Origin: a bacterium | Lineage (GTDB): Bacteria; Cyanobacteriota; Vampirovibrionia; Gastranaerophilales; UBA9971 | NCBI GenBank assembly: GCA_037147175.1 | Contig: JBAWVS010000042.1 | Coordinates: 1 to 24,024 of the forward strand | Direction: 5' to 3' | DNA length: 24,024 nt | Shown: positions 1 through 7,343 of the stretch, in pieces | Layout of the letters: each line of letters opens with the position of its first letter | How positions within the stretch are numbered: position 1 is the first letter of the stretch | Notes under the pieces: generated by a model | What the model was told of the DNA's origin: nothing | Database searches by the model: none | What the model saw: only the letters and a program-made list of their open reading frames with translations | Program-made: the position numbers and the translations under genes

Positions 1-2
1 AG

Positions 3-70
3 CCAAAAGGGACAGATGTTTCGCTTTGCTCAACATGACAATAAGAAAATTAATTAGCAATTTGAGTTAT
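3..70. repeat. Dispersed repeat, left copy
   Basis: This 68-nt stretch aligns without gaps to 21738-21805, with about nine mismatches. Its core (AAAAGGGACAGATGTTTCGC and the following GCTCAACATGACAA) forms the right half of an imperfect inverted-repeat element. The complete version is at 21680-21777, so the left half of this copy probably lies outside the window. It resembles short non-coding dispersed repeats common in bacterial genomes and has no coding potential. Confidence 0.7.
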
Positions 71-77
71 ACAAAGT

Positions 78-104
78 ACACTTCCGAACAGTTCGGAAAA
101 ATCC
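78..104. promoter_or_regulatory. 10-bp-phased TTC motif, left-edge site
   Basis: ACTTCCGAACAGTTCGG places TTC at 82-84 and 92-94, with TCC at 102-104, a spacing of exactly 10 bp. The unit CGAACAGTTC is the same as in the arrays at 8341-8362 and 10900-11022. I infer that this is a binding site for the MerR-like regulator at 10710. It sits just downstream of the minus-strand gene ending at 113, so a role in transcription of that gene is not obvious. Confidence 0.45.
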
Positions 105-112
105 AAAAACCA

Positions 113-364
113 TCACTTGTCAAAAACAATCTTATCCAGCTCATCTCTGTAAAAATCAATCTTCGAAGCCTCACGATCGACGTAAAAAAAGACTTCTTTA
201 ATTCCTGCAAGATAGGGAATAAAATGATTTTGAGTGTTTAAATTAATACTGTCGATAATTTTTTTAATAAAAATCTCGTTCAAAATCTTAAAATTTTCAT
301 CAACGAGGAGCTCTCGAAACTTAAGCGCATTCTGGTATTTTTTATAAATTTCCTGATAATCCAT
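113..364 (-). CDS. Small phage protein downstream of portal, unknown function
   Basis: This is an 83-residue charged, mostly helical protein with no motif I recognise. The start at 364 (MDYQEIYKKY) is chosen because AAAGGGG lies 4 nt upstream. A longer reading to 394 would overlap the end of the portal gene and has no better ribosome binding site. It follows the portal gene by 26 bp on the same strand and so is almost certainly co-transcribed with it. In podovirus-like genomes this position, between portal and capsid, often holds a scaffold or accessory head protein. At 83 residues this is short for a scaffold, and I make no functional claim. Confidence 0.7.
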   Translation of the reverse strand: MDYQEIYKKYQNALKFRELLVDENFKILNEIFIKKIIDSINLNTQNHFIPYLAGIKEVFFYVDREASKIDFYRDELDKIVFDK

Positions 365-390
365 AAAACCCCTTTCTGTTTTGGTTATTC

Positions 391-2241
391 TCAACCTTCC
401 AAATCCTTAATAAACAAATTAGGATCAACAGAGCCGATCTGTGAAAAGGCCCACTTCATGACCTCCATCCACTTAATCCGCGGAGCAACTTCTGGATGTT
501 TCGCCATCTCAAAAAGAAAACTCAAACTTTCTTTAAGCTTGGTTTTCCTCTCAAAAGCCGCGCTGGAATCGCCTGTAAGATAATCATAATTGCCTTGCCT
601 GACTGACTCATCGATAAAAACAAAATCAATATCCCCATTTTGCCCTGAAATCTTGATTTCCTTAATATCAAAACTAAAATTCGCCATCAGTTCGGCAATT
701 TTTCTTATTATAGGCATCTTGACTTTGAAATTCAAAACGTCAATTTCTTTAGAAAGCCTGATATTCTGCCCTGTAAAGATGCCTGAGGCTTCTGTTGCAG
801 TTCTTTGAGTTATATTTTTGGGATCACCGGTCATATATTTAAAGATTCCGGTGGTAGACTCTATTTTCGACTCAAAAAACCTGAGAAAATCCCATCCGAC
901 TATGGCATCCTTAAAATCAAGAGGTACAGGCTGAGTAGGCATCAAAGCAGGATCATACTCAATGATTGCGCCTTCTTTTATGTTGATTTTCCCTGAAAGA
1001 GCGCCTTTGGGAGCAAGATAAGGCTTGTTAATAATAAGTTTAAGAGCTTCCAACTGAAGATTCATGATAGTTTCAGAAGCTTCGTTAAGGGGAAGAGCGA
1101 CATAAAGCGGACTATAACCCCTTTTTGTCTCGGGATCTTCAAGAAAAGCCGCAAAAACAAACGGATTTATAATGAAAGGATTTTCCTCAAAGCGGATGAT
1201 ATTTTTCCGTCCTGCAAGAGTAGCCACCTGATTTTTTAGGATTGTACCGTCTTCAAGCTTTATATCTCCCCAGAATTCAAGTATTTCAAGCTGATCTCCT
1301 TTGCAGGCTTTTGAGCCTGAGGATTGAGAGTTTTTCTGCGAAACAACGTTCTCGAGAGACTCAACGTTTTTGTAAAGCCTGTTAGCCTGAATTTCATCAA
1401 ATGTCGCCCATGAACGATATATCTTCGAACAGGTCTCAAAATTTTCTTTTTTAGCAGGATCGAACACGAAAGCCTCTGAAGGGACAATCGTAACGTCAGG
1501 ACCGTCATATATAATTTCATTTTTAAGTACGAACGAAGCAGCGGGCGCAAGGCTTTGGGAACTTTTATCAACTCCGGACGAACCATAAACGCAGGATTCT
1601 TGAGCAGCTCCGCCCTGAGTATTCGTATTCTCAAACTTTCTATAGTTTGTCGCAACGCCTTCTCCTTGATTTTTCGATGTATTAAAAGAACTATAACCGT
1701 TCCCGAAATTCTCATCATCACCACAAACATCAGACTTGTTGGCTAGTATATTATTCTGGGAATAAATATTTTCTTTTTTTCTTACCTGCCTGATTTTAGT
1801 TGACCAACTGATAAAAGCGATAAACTCGCCCTTGTTAATCCAGTTATCAACGCCTTTTTCAAGCTTGGAAACCAGATCTGCGGAGCGAAAAACGTCAATA
1901 AGAGAAGCTTTTTGCTTTGCGGAATTACTGTTATCCTCTTTAGATTTTCCCTGAACATCAAACATGGAATCAAGAGAAGTGAACCAGCTTTTCCACAGAT
2001 GCGCCTTGTAAGTTTCTTTTATTTCGTAGATTTCAGGCATATTAATGCTCATTTTAGAGACAGATGGTCTGCAAGAAGGATAAATAGCTTTTTCTACCGC
2101 GCTGATAGCGGAAAGATTGGAACTTCTAGCACTGTCCCACTCATCCCACTTGCTTGAAATATGACTTGCAAGGAAGTCATGATTCTCTTCAGAGAGTTTA
2201 ACAGGTTTTTCTTCGCATAAATATTCAAAATTATAAGGCAT
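391..2241 (-). CDS. Phage portal protein
   Basis: This 616-residue protein is called the portal: the dodecameric ring at the head vertex through which DNA is packaged and ejected and to which the terminase docks. Supports are its size, its place just downstream of the large terminase on the same strand, and its composition. It has an acidic, Trp-rich N-terminal region (KWDEWDSARSS), a central stem/clip-like segment with repeated YSPLYVALPLNEASETI-type helices around residues 390-410, and a C-terminal part containing TGIFKYMTGDP and RTATEASGI. The last two fit the conserved crown/stem region of podovirus-type portals. The start at 2241 has AAGGA 6 nt upstream; the ATG two codons earlier would sit on the ribosome site itself. 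A low-complexity Ser/Asn/Gly-rich stretch (about residues 180-240) is an unusual insertion for a portal. The family call is firm, but the exact portal subfamily is not. Confidence 0.85.
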   Translation of the reverse strand: MPYNFEYLCEEKPVKLSEENHDFLASHISSKWDEWDSARSSNLSAISAVEKAIYPSCRPSVSKMSINMPEIYEIKETYKAHLWKSWFTSLDSMFDVQGKSKEDNSNSAKQKASLIDVFRSADLVSKLEKGVDNWINKGEFIAFISWSTKIRQVRKKENIYSQNNILANKSDVCGDDENFGNGYSSFNTSKNQGEGVATNYRKFENTNTQGGAAQESCVYGSSGVDKSSQSLAPAASFVLKNEIIYDGPDVTIVPSEAFVFDPAKKENFETCSKIYRSWATFDEIQANRLYKNVESLENVVSQKNSQSSGSKACKGDQLEILEFWGDIKLEDGTILKNQVATLAGRKNIIRFEENPFIINPFVFAAFLEDPETKRGYSPLYVALPLNEASETIMNLQLEALKLIINKPYLAPKGALSGKINIKEGAIIEYDPALMPTQPVPLDFKDAIVGWDFLRFFESKIESTTGIFKYMTGDPKNITQRTATEASGIFTGQNIRLSKEIDVLNFKVKMPIIRKIAELMANFSFDIKEIKISGQNGDIDFVFIDESVRQGNYDYLTGDSSAAFERKTKLKESLSFLFEMAKHPEVAPRIKWMEVMKWAFSQIGSVDPNLFIKDLEG

Positions 2242-2272
2242 AACCATTCCTTTCTTCTGTAAAAACAGCATT

Positions 2273-2306
2273 AAAAAAGAGCTGAAAAACCTTCAACTCT
2301 TTTTTA
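2273..2306 (-). terminator. Bidirectional-type intrinsic terminator between accessory cassette and portal
   Basis: AAAAAAGAG and CTCTTTTTT pair, then one mismatch, then TGAA with TTCA around a 5-nt loop. The flanking A and T runs would let it work in both directions. On the minus strand it follows the stop codon of the 2321-2779 gene and precedes the portal gene, so it would end the accessory transcript inside the late operon unless late transcription is antiterminated. Confidence 0.7.
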
Positions 2307-2320
2307 TTTAAACGATTTTA

Positions 2321-2779
2321 TTACTTTTTTAATCTTGCTTTATTTACTTCATTTTCAATTTTTTGATCATTATATCTTTCTTGATCAGTAAATCTTTGAT
2401 TAATCATTTCAAACTTTGTATTAACGTTTGAATTATACGAACTAACATTATTATTTAAACTGTCATAACCAAATATTAAAGCTGTTAATAAAATCGCACC
2501 TACTGCAATTACTGTAGGTAATACGGTCCGCGATATCCATTCAACATCTTTCTTTATTTCAATATTTTCTTTTTCAATTTTATCTAATTTGTCATAAATA
2601 TCATTCATAATATTATTATCGTCCAATATTTCTTCTTCTTTAATTTTATCACCAATTGGCGGGATTGTCCTTCCTTGAAAAATATCTTCGCTAGAAATGT
2701 TTCTTTGTTGACTTGCCGGGTTCCATGCATCTGTGGGTGGATATATTACAGTTGTGTCTAAATTTTTTTTCAAACTCAT
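2321..2779 (-). CDS. Membrane-anchored coiled-coil protein, unknown function
   Basis: This protein has 152 residues. The N-terminal third is polar and Pro/Ser-rich. A charged helical segment (about residues 53-82, DKLDKIEKENIEIKKDVEW) is followed by one transmembrane helix (about 87-107, LPTVIAVGAILLTALIFGYD) and a second polar, helix-forming tail. The start at 2779 is chosen because its ATG overlaps the TGA of the upstream gene (ATGA), a classic translational-coupling arrangement. The ATG at 2800 has no ribosome site. It pairs with 2776-3477 in a cassette more AT-rich than the flanking phage genes and closed by its own terminator. I recognise no family. A superinfection-exclusion or defence role is possible from the setting but is inference only. 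Confidence 0.75.
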   Translation of the reverse strand: MSLKKNLDTTVIYPPTDAWNPASQQRNISSEDIFQGRTIPPIGDKIKEEEILDDNNIMNDIYDKLDKIEKENIEIKKDVEWISRTVLPTVIAVGAILLTALIFGYDSLNNNVSSYNSNVNTKFEMINQRFTDQERYNDQKIENEVNKARLKK

Positions 2780-3477
2780 AAACTCAAAATTTCTCCGCAT
2801 GTTTTATTAAATTGGTCAGAATAAAAATCTGTTTTATCAAATATTCTTTTTAATTGGTTTATACGGTCTTGAGGTTCTTCTTCTTTAAATTCAAAATTAA
2901 AATTACTTGAAATTTGATAAAAATGGTCAATATTATTAAAATCTTTATGAGTTGAACTTTTAATTTTAGCTATACTGTAGGTAGCCAGATAATCTTCGTA
3001 AAGCAGTGGAATATTAGCAACAAAGCCTTGATTTCTATCCCAATCCTTTAATTTATTTTCAATTTCTAAATTAAATAAATTTAATCGTTTTTCTTTGGTA
3101 TTAAAAATATTAAAGAAATTAAACCCTATTTGTGAAATATCCGAAATTTTAAGACCAAGAAGTTTGTTAGCAATAGAAATAATTTTACTATTTTTTTCTT
3201 TAGAATATTCTGCTACTTTTATTTCCAGAGCTTTAATCTCAGCATTAAAAATTATTTGTATTTTTTGATTACTGTCAAAAACAATTAACGGCATAATTAA
3301 TTGGGCTTGCTGCTCTAATATTGAGTTATAAGGCTTGGATTCAAGTATAAGTCTAGACTCATTTAAAGAATATTCATTATATAAAGATAAGGTTTTTATT
3401 TTTTCTCTAAATGTATTTACATCTTCAAATTTATAATCGACTACAACTATACTAAAAAAACTATCTACTGCATTCAT
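2776..3477 (-). CDS. Unknown 233-aa protein, first gene of accessory cassette
   Basis: The start at 3477 is supported by AGGAG 8-10 nt upstream. The protein is soluble and mixed alpha/beta: a beta-rich N-terminal part (FFSIVVVDYKF), a middle section with LIMPLIVFDSNQKIQIIFN, then the phrase ISDISQIGFNFFNIF and a charged C-terminus. The 'IGFNFFN' strand after a helix is faintly like the sporadically distributed TIGR04255-type proteins, but I would not assign that family by eye. It is translationally coupled (ATGA) to the membrane protein 2321-2779, so the two products probably work together. Base composition is visibly more AT-rich than in the terminase and portal genes on either side, suggesting later acquisition. 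Confidence 0.75.
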   Translation of the reverse strand: MNAVDSFFSIVVVDYKFEDVNTFREKIKTLSLYNEYSLNESRLILESKPYNSILEQQAQLIMPLIVFDSNQKIQIIFNAEIKALEIKVAEYSKEKNSKIISIANKLLGLKISDISQIGFNFFNIFNTKEKRLNLFNLEIENKLKDWDRNQGFVANIPLLYEDYLATYSIAKIKSSTHKDFNNIDHFYQISSNFNFEFKEEEPQDRINQLKRIFDKTDFYSDQFNKTCGEILSL

Positions 3478-3536
3478 AAATTTTACTCCTAAATCAATAT
3501 TTATATGAAAAAACAAAAATAAGTTAAATGCAATTG

Positions 3537-3542
3537 ATTATA
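3537..3542 (-). promoter_or_regulatory. Possible -10 box of accessory cassette
   Basis: ATTATA on the plus strand reads TATAAT on the minus strand, 60 bp upstream of the start at 3477, in a very AT-rich gap between genes. No convincing -35 box is present, so this is a weak candidate. An own promoter would fit the cassette's own terminator at 2273-2306. Confidence 0.3.
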
Positions 3543-3577
3543 AACTTTAATTATAGTTTAAATAAAAATATACATGC

Positions 3578-3784
3578 TTATAAAGCAATCATTTGATCGA
3601 GAGTAATTTCTTTAAACATAGCGCATTTGGTGATATCAACGTTTTCATAACGCAAAATAACGGCTTCAAATTGAATAGCGGAAAGCAACGGACATATTTC
3701 CCATTGAACACAGAGATAGCACAAATCGTTATCCTCGGCATAAATCCTGAGTGCTCCGTCAAAGCAATCGATATTAGCGTACAT
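3578..3784 (-). CDS. Small acidic Cys-containing phage protein, unknown
   Basis: This is a 68-residue protein starting at 3784 with an excellent ribosome site (AAGGAGG, 7 nt spacing), 12 bp after the large terminase stop. It has four cysteines, including a C-Y-L-C pair and a nearby C-P (LCYLCVQWEICPLL), which could bind a metal, but there is no complete zinc-ribbon pattern. It is certainly part of the terminase-portal transcription unit. I do not recognise a family, and small uncharacterised genes between terminase and portal are common in phages. Confidence 0.7.
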   Translation of the reverse strand: MYANIDCFDGALRIYAEDNDLCYLCVQWEICPLLSAIQFEAVILRYENVDITKCAMFKEITLDQMIAL

Positions 3785-3796
3785 CCCGAAACCTCC

Positions 3797-5074
3797 TTAA
3801 TCAGGCCTGACAGGCCAGTAGTATTCAACAATGTAAGAAGCCGCATCAAAGCAATGCCCGAGGAATTTAAGCTTCCTGTCAGCTTTAACCCTGTAATGAG
3901 AAGGCAAATCAAGAAGCGAAGAGCCTTCTTTATACTTCAGATTTTCGATATTATAGATAAGCTGCTTGCACTTTGGGGAAATAAAAATCCCGACATCCCC
4001 GTTAACGTTCTTAATCTTGGCATTCCACGCGGAAATCCTGTTTTTAATAGGGGGATTAAAAGGCTTAATCTTAAAATCGACCTGAAATCCCAACTGAGAA
4101 AGCCTGTTCCTGATGATAACGTAGTTTGTATACTCGGAAGTAACAGAGCGATTATCGCCGGAAGCATCGCCGTTTATGATTATGGGTGCTTTATGAGCGG
4201 AATACCTCGAATAAAACTCTTCCACAGCGAGTGCTGTAGTGGTATTTTCCAGCACAATCTCGTCAAAGAAAAAGACTTTTTCGTCCGTCTTGTGAGCCAA
4301 AACCCAGCACATAGGATCAACGTTGAAATCGCAGGAAATATGCAAAGGAAGATCAGGATAATAGTTAACCTGACGGATATTATCAGAGGAAAAGCCTTTT
4401 GTAACAAGCCCTTTGGAATAATCCCCGAAAGTTCCTAAAACATTAATTTTATAGTATTCAGGATCATAAGCCTGCTTCAAATTCTCGACAAACCCGTCAG
4501 GCAGGAAAATATTTTCCGTGGTAGGAGCAATAATAATCCTGTAATTAGGTTTAGTACTTTCAACAAAGTTCTTATAAATCCACCCTTTTGCAAACTCGGG
4601 ATTTGTATGCCCGAACAACCTATATTTAGGAATCCCAGACTGCCTGAGCCGCCCTAAAAGCATATTAAAAGTAGCTTCAGGAATGTCAGACATCTCTTCA
4701 ATTTCAACAAAACCGAGGTTCAAAGATTTAAGCTTCGCATCATCATCAAAATGGCGAAAAAGAATCTCCGAACCGTTCTTAAAAGTAAGTTTGGCTTCGG
4801 TCTTGCTAAAATCAAAATCAATCCCTTTTTTGTACCCGAGGTTTTCAAGATGATCAAAATAAGTAACAAGAGTGGTGTCCCTGACGAGCGTATAAGTTTG
4901 AGCGCCCACCAGACCGCGTATACCCGGGAATTTTTTACAGAGAAGAATCCCGAGCAAAGCCCCCGCAAAGGTTTTACCCGACCCAAAACCGCCCTGATAC
5001 ACGACAACATCAAGACTATGATTATGCGGAACTTCCAAAAACTCCCGCTGTGCTTTCAAAAGGTTATATTTCAT
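3797..5074 (-). CDS. terL: Phage terminase large subunit (ATPase-nuclease)
   Basis: This 425-residue packaging motor cuts concatemeric phage DNA and pumps it into the prohead through the portal. The N-terminal ATPase has Walker A QGGFGSGKT (residues 27-35), a Walker B-like GFVEIEE (121-127) ending in the catalytic Glu, and a coupling-motif-like GHTN (155-158). The C-terminal RNase H-like nuclease has acidic residues in CDFNVDP (D249), INGDASGD (D303) and GHCFDAASY (D410), the usual three-Asp arrangement. All key residues are present and the length is typical, so the gene looks intact. The start at 5074 (MKYNLLKAQREF) is the natural N-terminus. The open frame extends upstream but overlaps the previous gene and adds basic sequence foreign to the family. 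No strong ribosome site precedes it, so translation may be coupled to the gene ending at 5085. Confidence 0.95.
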   Translation of the reverse strand: MKYNLLKAQREFLEVPHNHSLDVVVYQGGFGSGKTFAGALLGILLCKKFPGIRGLVGAQTYTLVRDTTLVTYFDHLENLGYKKGIDFDFSKTEAKLTFKNGSEILFRHFDDDAKLKSLNLGFVEIEEMSDIPEATFNMLLGRLRQSGIPKYRLFGHTNPEFAKGWIYKNFVESTKPNYRIIIAPTTENIFLPDGFVENLKQAYDPEYYKINVLGTFGDYSKGLVTKGFSSDNIRQVNYYPDLPLHISCDFNVDPMCWVLAHKTDEKVFFFDEIVLENTTTALAVEEFYSRYSAHKAPIIINGDASGDNRSVTSEYTNYVIIRNRLSQLGFQVDFKIKPFNPPIKNRISAWNAKIKNVNGDVGIFISPKCKQLIYNIENLKYKEGSSLLDLPSHYRVKADRKLKFLGHCFDAASYIVEYYWPVRPD

Positions 5075-5084
5075 GCAAAAATAC

Positions 5085-5321
5085 TCAAAGCCTCTCCTCG
5101 TCAACGCCTTCAATAAAATTAATCTGCGGCTGCGAATCCGAAATTTTAGGAGCATTAAGCTTTTCCATAAGATCAACCCCCTTAAAAAACAGCTCAATCA
5201 GCTTAGGATAAGGATGTTCTTTCTCTTCTGCGGTAACAATTTTGATTTGGCCGAGAATATCATTCAAAATAAAATCAAGTGATTTCAAAGTATTAAAATT
5301 AATATTTTTTTTATTAACCAT
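5085..5321 (-). CDS. Small protein upstream of terL, possible small terminase subunit
   Basis: This is a 78-residue charged, helical protein (LDFILNDILGQIKIVTAEEKE), 10 bp upstream of the large terminase start. Position suggests the small terminase subunit, which recognises the packaging site. No helix-turn-helix is evident and the protein is short for that role (usually 100-200 residues), so the assignment is by position only. The start at 5321 has AGAAG 8 nt upstream. The C-terminus ends EGVDEERL, and its last codons supply the only purine-rich sequence ahead of terL, consistent with coupled translation. Confidence 0.65.
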   Translation of the reverse strand: MVNKKNINFNTLKSLDFILNDILGQIKIVTAEEKEHPYPKLIELFFKGVDLMEKLNAPKISDSQPQINFIEGVDEERL

Positions 5322-5627
5322 AACCTGCTTCTTTTGTTAAAATATTGTTACAATTTTATTCCATATACAAAATATATAAAAACCGGATATCAAACAGATA
5401 TGCAATGACTCAAAAATCACTAATACCCGCACTAAAAGTGATTTTTAACAAAGATACTTTCTAAAAAAAGTGAATTGTTCTTTTATTATTGTTTTTATAA
5501 ATATATAAGAACTCCACAAAAATAAAGGACGGAAAGGGAAAACGTTTTTTTATTAGAAGGAAAGGAAAGGAAAGACCCAAGAGAGAGAAAACTCTCTTTT
5601 TTTATGCCTTTTTACCTTTTAGTACCC
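5322..5627. other. Intergenic region upstream of terminase genes
   Basis: No gene is seen here. It contains a perfect 10-bp inverted repeat (AAAAATCACT at 5412-5421 and AGTGATTTTT at 5437-5446, 15-nt loop) that could terminate either strand. It also holds a purine-only tract on the plus strand around 5526-5576 (repeats of GGAAA) and a terminator-like hairpin at 5579-5603. Packaging initiation sites commonly lie near the small terminase gene, so this region is a reasonable place to look for one, but nothing in the sequence proves it. Confidence 0.5.
5579..5603 (+). terminator. Hairpin with plus-strand T-run
   Basis: AAGAGAGAG pairs with CTCTCTTTT (one G-T) around AAAA and runs into T residues on the plus strand only. 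No plus-strand gene is seen upstream, so it either protects the minus-strand late genes from opposing transcription, ends an unrecognised RNA, or is fortuitous. Confidence 0.4.
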
Positions 5628-6110
5628 TTATTTGACCATCCTGCTTAGATGTTTCTTGTAAGCTTTAAGATTAATAACAGGGTCCGTCTCGATTTTGCCC
5701 AAATCCAGATTAGAAAAGTTTTTCGCGCATTTTTTGATTTTTCCGAACTCATTGTAATTAAGAACAAATTTAGAAATTTTAGTTTTATGATAAAAGCCTT
5801 TGGCAGGCTTCTTCAAGAAAGCATTAAGGTCTTCAGTGCCTTCAAAAATACTTTTGCAGGCTTTAATCCCTGAAAGAAACCCGATAACATTCATCTTTTT
5901 AATAAAAGACGGTATTTTATCAGGATTCAGCCTAACCGGCTTAAGAATATTTTCATCAACATCAGCCCTGAGAATCTCCAGAACAGGCTGACTACAGCAG
6001 GAACAGCCCTGTACATATAAAACAAATTCCTCGAGAACCCCTTTTCTTGTCGGGTTGATTTTAAAGATTTCAGCATCCTGAAACCTTCTGCAACACCAAA
6101 TTTTAGCCAT
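5628..6110 (-). CDS. Cys-rich phage protein at head of late operon, unknown
   Basis: This is a 160-residue basic protein. The start at 6110 (MAKIWCCRRF) has GGAGG 8 nt upstream. The frame stays open back to 6299, but that part encodes implausible Phe/Arg/Cys-rich sequence. Cysteines cluster early: CC at residues 6-7 and C-S-C-C near residues 37-40 (YVQGCSCCSQP), a pattern that could hold a zinc ion. The rest is lysine-rich with no recognised fold. It is the first gene after the candidate late promoter (6424-6479) and precedes the small terminase position, so it may be a late-operon regulator or a packaging accessory. This is inference from position only. Confidence 0.7.
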   Translation of the reverse strand: MAKIWCCRRFQDAEIFKINPTRKGVLEEFVLYVQGCSCCSQPVLEILRADVDENILKPVRLNPDKIPSFIKKMNVIGFLSGIKACKSIFEGTEDLNAFLKKPAKGFYHKTKISKFVLNYNEFGKIKKCAKNFSNLDLGKIETDPVINLKAYKKHLSRMVK

Positions 6111-6423
6111 TAACCATTCCTCCCGTGAAACACGACAACACCTGACCAACAAAAAATCCGCCCAAAGCGGTTGCAAAGCGCAAAATTGCGACACAAAACG
6201 GCTACTGCAAAACCTCCCCGCTAAAAAGCGAAGAAATAAAAACGCAATAAAAAAACTCATTTCTTTTAAGAACCTTACCTGAAAAAGACGAAACCACACG
6301 CCTAGGAGGTGCTAAAAGATGTTTCCTTAAAAATCTTCTTAATAATTAAGGAGATAAAAGCCGTAATTTAAAAAAATTAAAAGTAAATTGCCTAACCGAA
6401 CGTTTTTTTAAAATACAAGAAGT
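6111..6423 (-). other. Probable 5' leader of the late operon
   Basis: About 310 nt separate the candidate late promoter from the first late gene. No convincing gene is seen. One weak open frame with hydrophobic residues (start near 6260) is in frame with 5628-6110 but has no good ribosome site. A leader this long leaves room for RNA-level control or antitermination. I could not identify a specific structure. Confidence 0.4.
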
Positions 6424-6479
6424 ATTATAACATATGAATTTATATCCATGTGGCTATAGTTTCTATCCAAATGGCTATA
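6424..6479 (-). promoter_or_regulatory. Candidate activator-dependent late promoter with tandem sites
   Basis: On the minus strand, TGTTATAAT (an extended -10; TATAAT at 6429-6424) has no recognisable -35. The -35 position, 17 bp upstream, falls inside one copy of a repeated element instead. The two copies are TATAGCCACATGGAT (6458-6444) and TATAGCCATTTGGAT (6479-6465), identical at 13 of 15 positions and spaced exactly 21 bp apart, two helical turns on the same face. The LuxR-type HTH gene ends only 58 bp further upstream. I infer that this protein binds the repeats and activates the late operon. Confidence 0.55.
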
Positions 6480-6536
6480 ATTTTCAAATTTCCGAAAAAA
6501 GCCTTTAATAATAACACTTTACCTAAAACCACCCGC

Positions 6537-6767
6537 TTACTTTTTAAAAATAGACAAAAAAATATCATTTTGAAAAACCTCCCTGACAAGACCTGCTTTA
6601 GTTTTGACTCCGTACTGCTTATAAAGCACCGCCAGCCTTACTTTTATAGTTCCCAGAGAATACCCTGTTCTGGCGGCTATCTCCTTATTGCTTTTTTCAA
6701 AAACCACAAAATTAATAATCTCTTTATCCAGCTCTTCATAACTGAAAAAACTTTCCTCTATATTCAT
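6537..6767 (-). CDS. Small LuxR-type HTH transcription regulator
   Basis: This 76-residue protein consists of little more than a LuxR/GerE-type helix-turn-helix: EIINFVVFEKSNKEIAARTG, then YSLGTIKVRLAVLYKQYGVK and TKAGLV. That is the four-helix pattern in which SNKEIAARTGYSLGTIKVRL carries the turn and recognition helix. There is no receiver or autoinducer domain, as in stand-alone regulators such as the phage-borne and GerE-like proteins. The start at 6767 is preferred because GGAG lies 6 nt upstream, inside the alternative ATG at 6779. The gene is transcribed toward two 21-bp-spaced repeats and the late operon, so a late-gene activator is the simplest reading. Confidence 0.8.
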   Translation of the reverse strand: MNIEESFFSYEELDKEIINFVVFEKSNKEIAARTGYSLGTIKVRLAVLYKQYGVKTKAGLVREVFQNDIFLSIFKK

Positions 6768-7343
6768 AGAAATCTCCATCTACAAACTGCTTCCCTTCTG
6801 CCCGTTATAAAACACAATTAATTTGTACAACATAATTAACATGAAATATAAAACTTTGTCTATAGAGTATAAATAATATTTTAACTTTATTTTACAATCG
6901 TTTGTTTTAGTTCAAAAAAGCAAACAAAAAATATCCTTTAATAGCAACAACTTTTTCGTTTCGATTTATTTAAATTATATTTTACAAAAAGATTTCTCAA
7001 AAATTTCTTGTTAAATTAGTTTATTTAAATACAAATATCTTTTATATACTAAAGCACTAAAAATAAATATATCTGCGCGTGGTTACTTAGAGAGGCTTTA
7101 GACTAAACGCTAAAATATGTTTTGGTTTTACAGATTCCTTTATTACCCTTGCAATGACGATTTTGACGATTCGGCAATTCTTGTTGACAAAAAAATTTAC
7201 ACTAAAACAGCTGTATTTTCAAGAAAATCACCGCGCCTAAAAGCTATAGCGCATTTTGCAATAATTATTTCACATCCTGATTTCATTTTTAAAGCACTCT
7301 AATGTATAATTTAAAATATGTAACAGCCAAACAGGAATATATA
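6768..7343. other. Long AT-rich intergenic region
   Basis: This stretch separates the minus-strand LuxR-type gene from the plus-strand SIMPL gene, so both promoters must lie in it. TTTATACTC on the minus strand near 6869 and several AT-rich boxes are candidates, but none has a clear -35 partner. The part at 7077-7161 is a degenerate dispersed repeat. The open frame at 7117-7302 overlaps that repeat and is not credible as a gene. Confidence 0.5.
7077..7161. repeat. Degenerate copy of the cruciform repeat
   Basis: This stretch aligns without gaps to 23423-23507, sharing the block AGAGGCTTTAGACT and the end GCAATGACGA. Mutations have destroyed most of the inverted repeats still intact in the right-hand copy, so this is an old insertion. 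Confidence 0.7.

Noticed and set aside
26-241. 71-aa plus-strand open frame
   Set aside because: It overlaps the dispersed repeat and lies antisense to the 113-364 gene, and it has no ribosome site.
3593-4438. 281-aa plus-strand open frame
   Set aside because: It is antisense to the terminase gene, whose catalytic motifs prove the minus-strand reading.
6111-6299. N-terminal extension of the Cys-rich late protein
   Set aside because: The composition is implausible (Phe/Arg/Cys), and a strong GGAGG precedes the ATG at 6110.
7117-7302. 61-aa plus-strand open frame
   Set aside because: It begins inside a degenerate dispersed repeat, has no ribosome site, and has unlikely composition.
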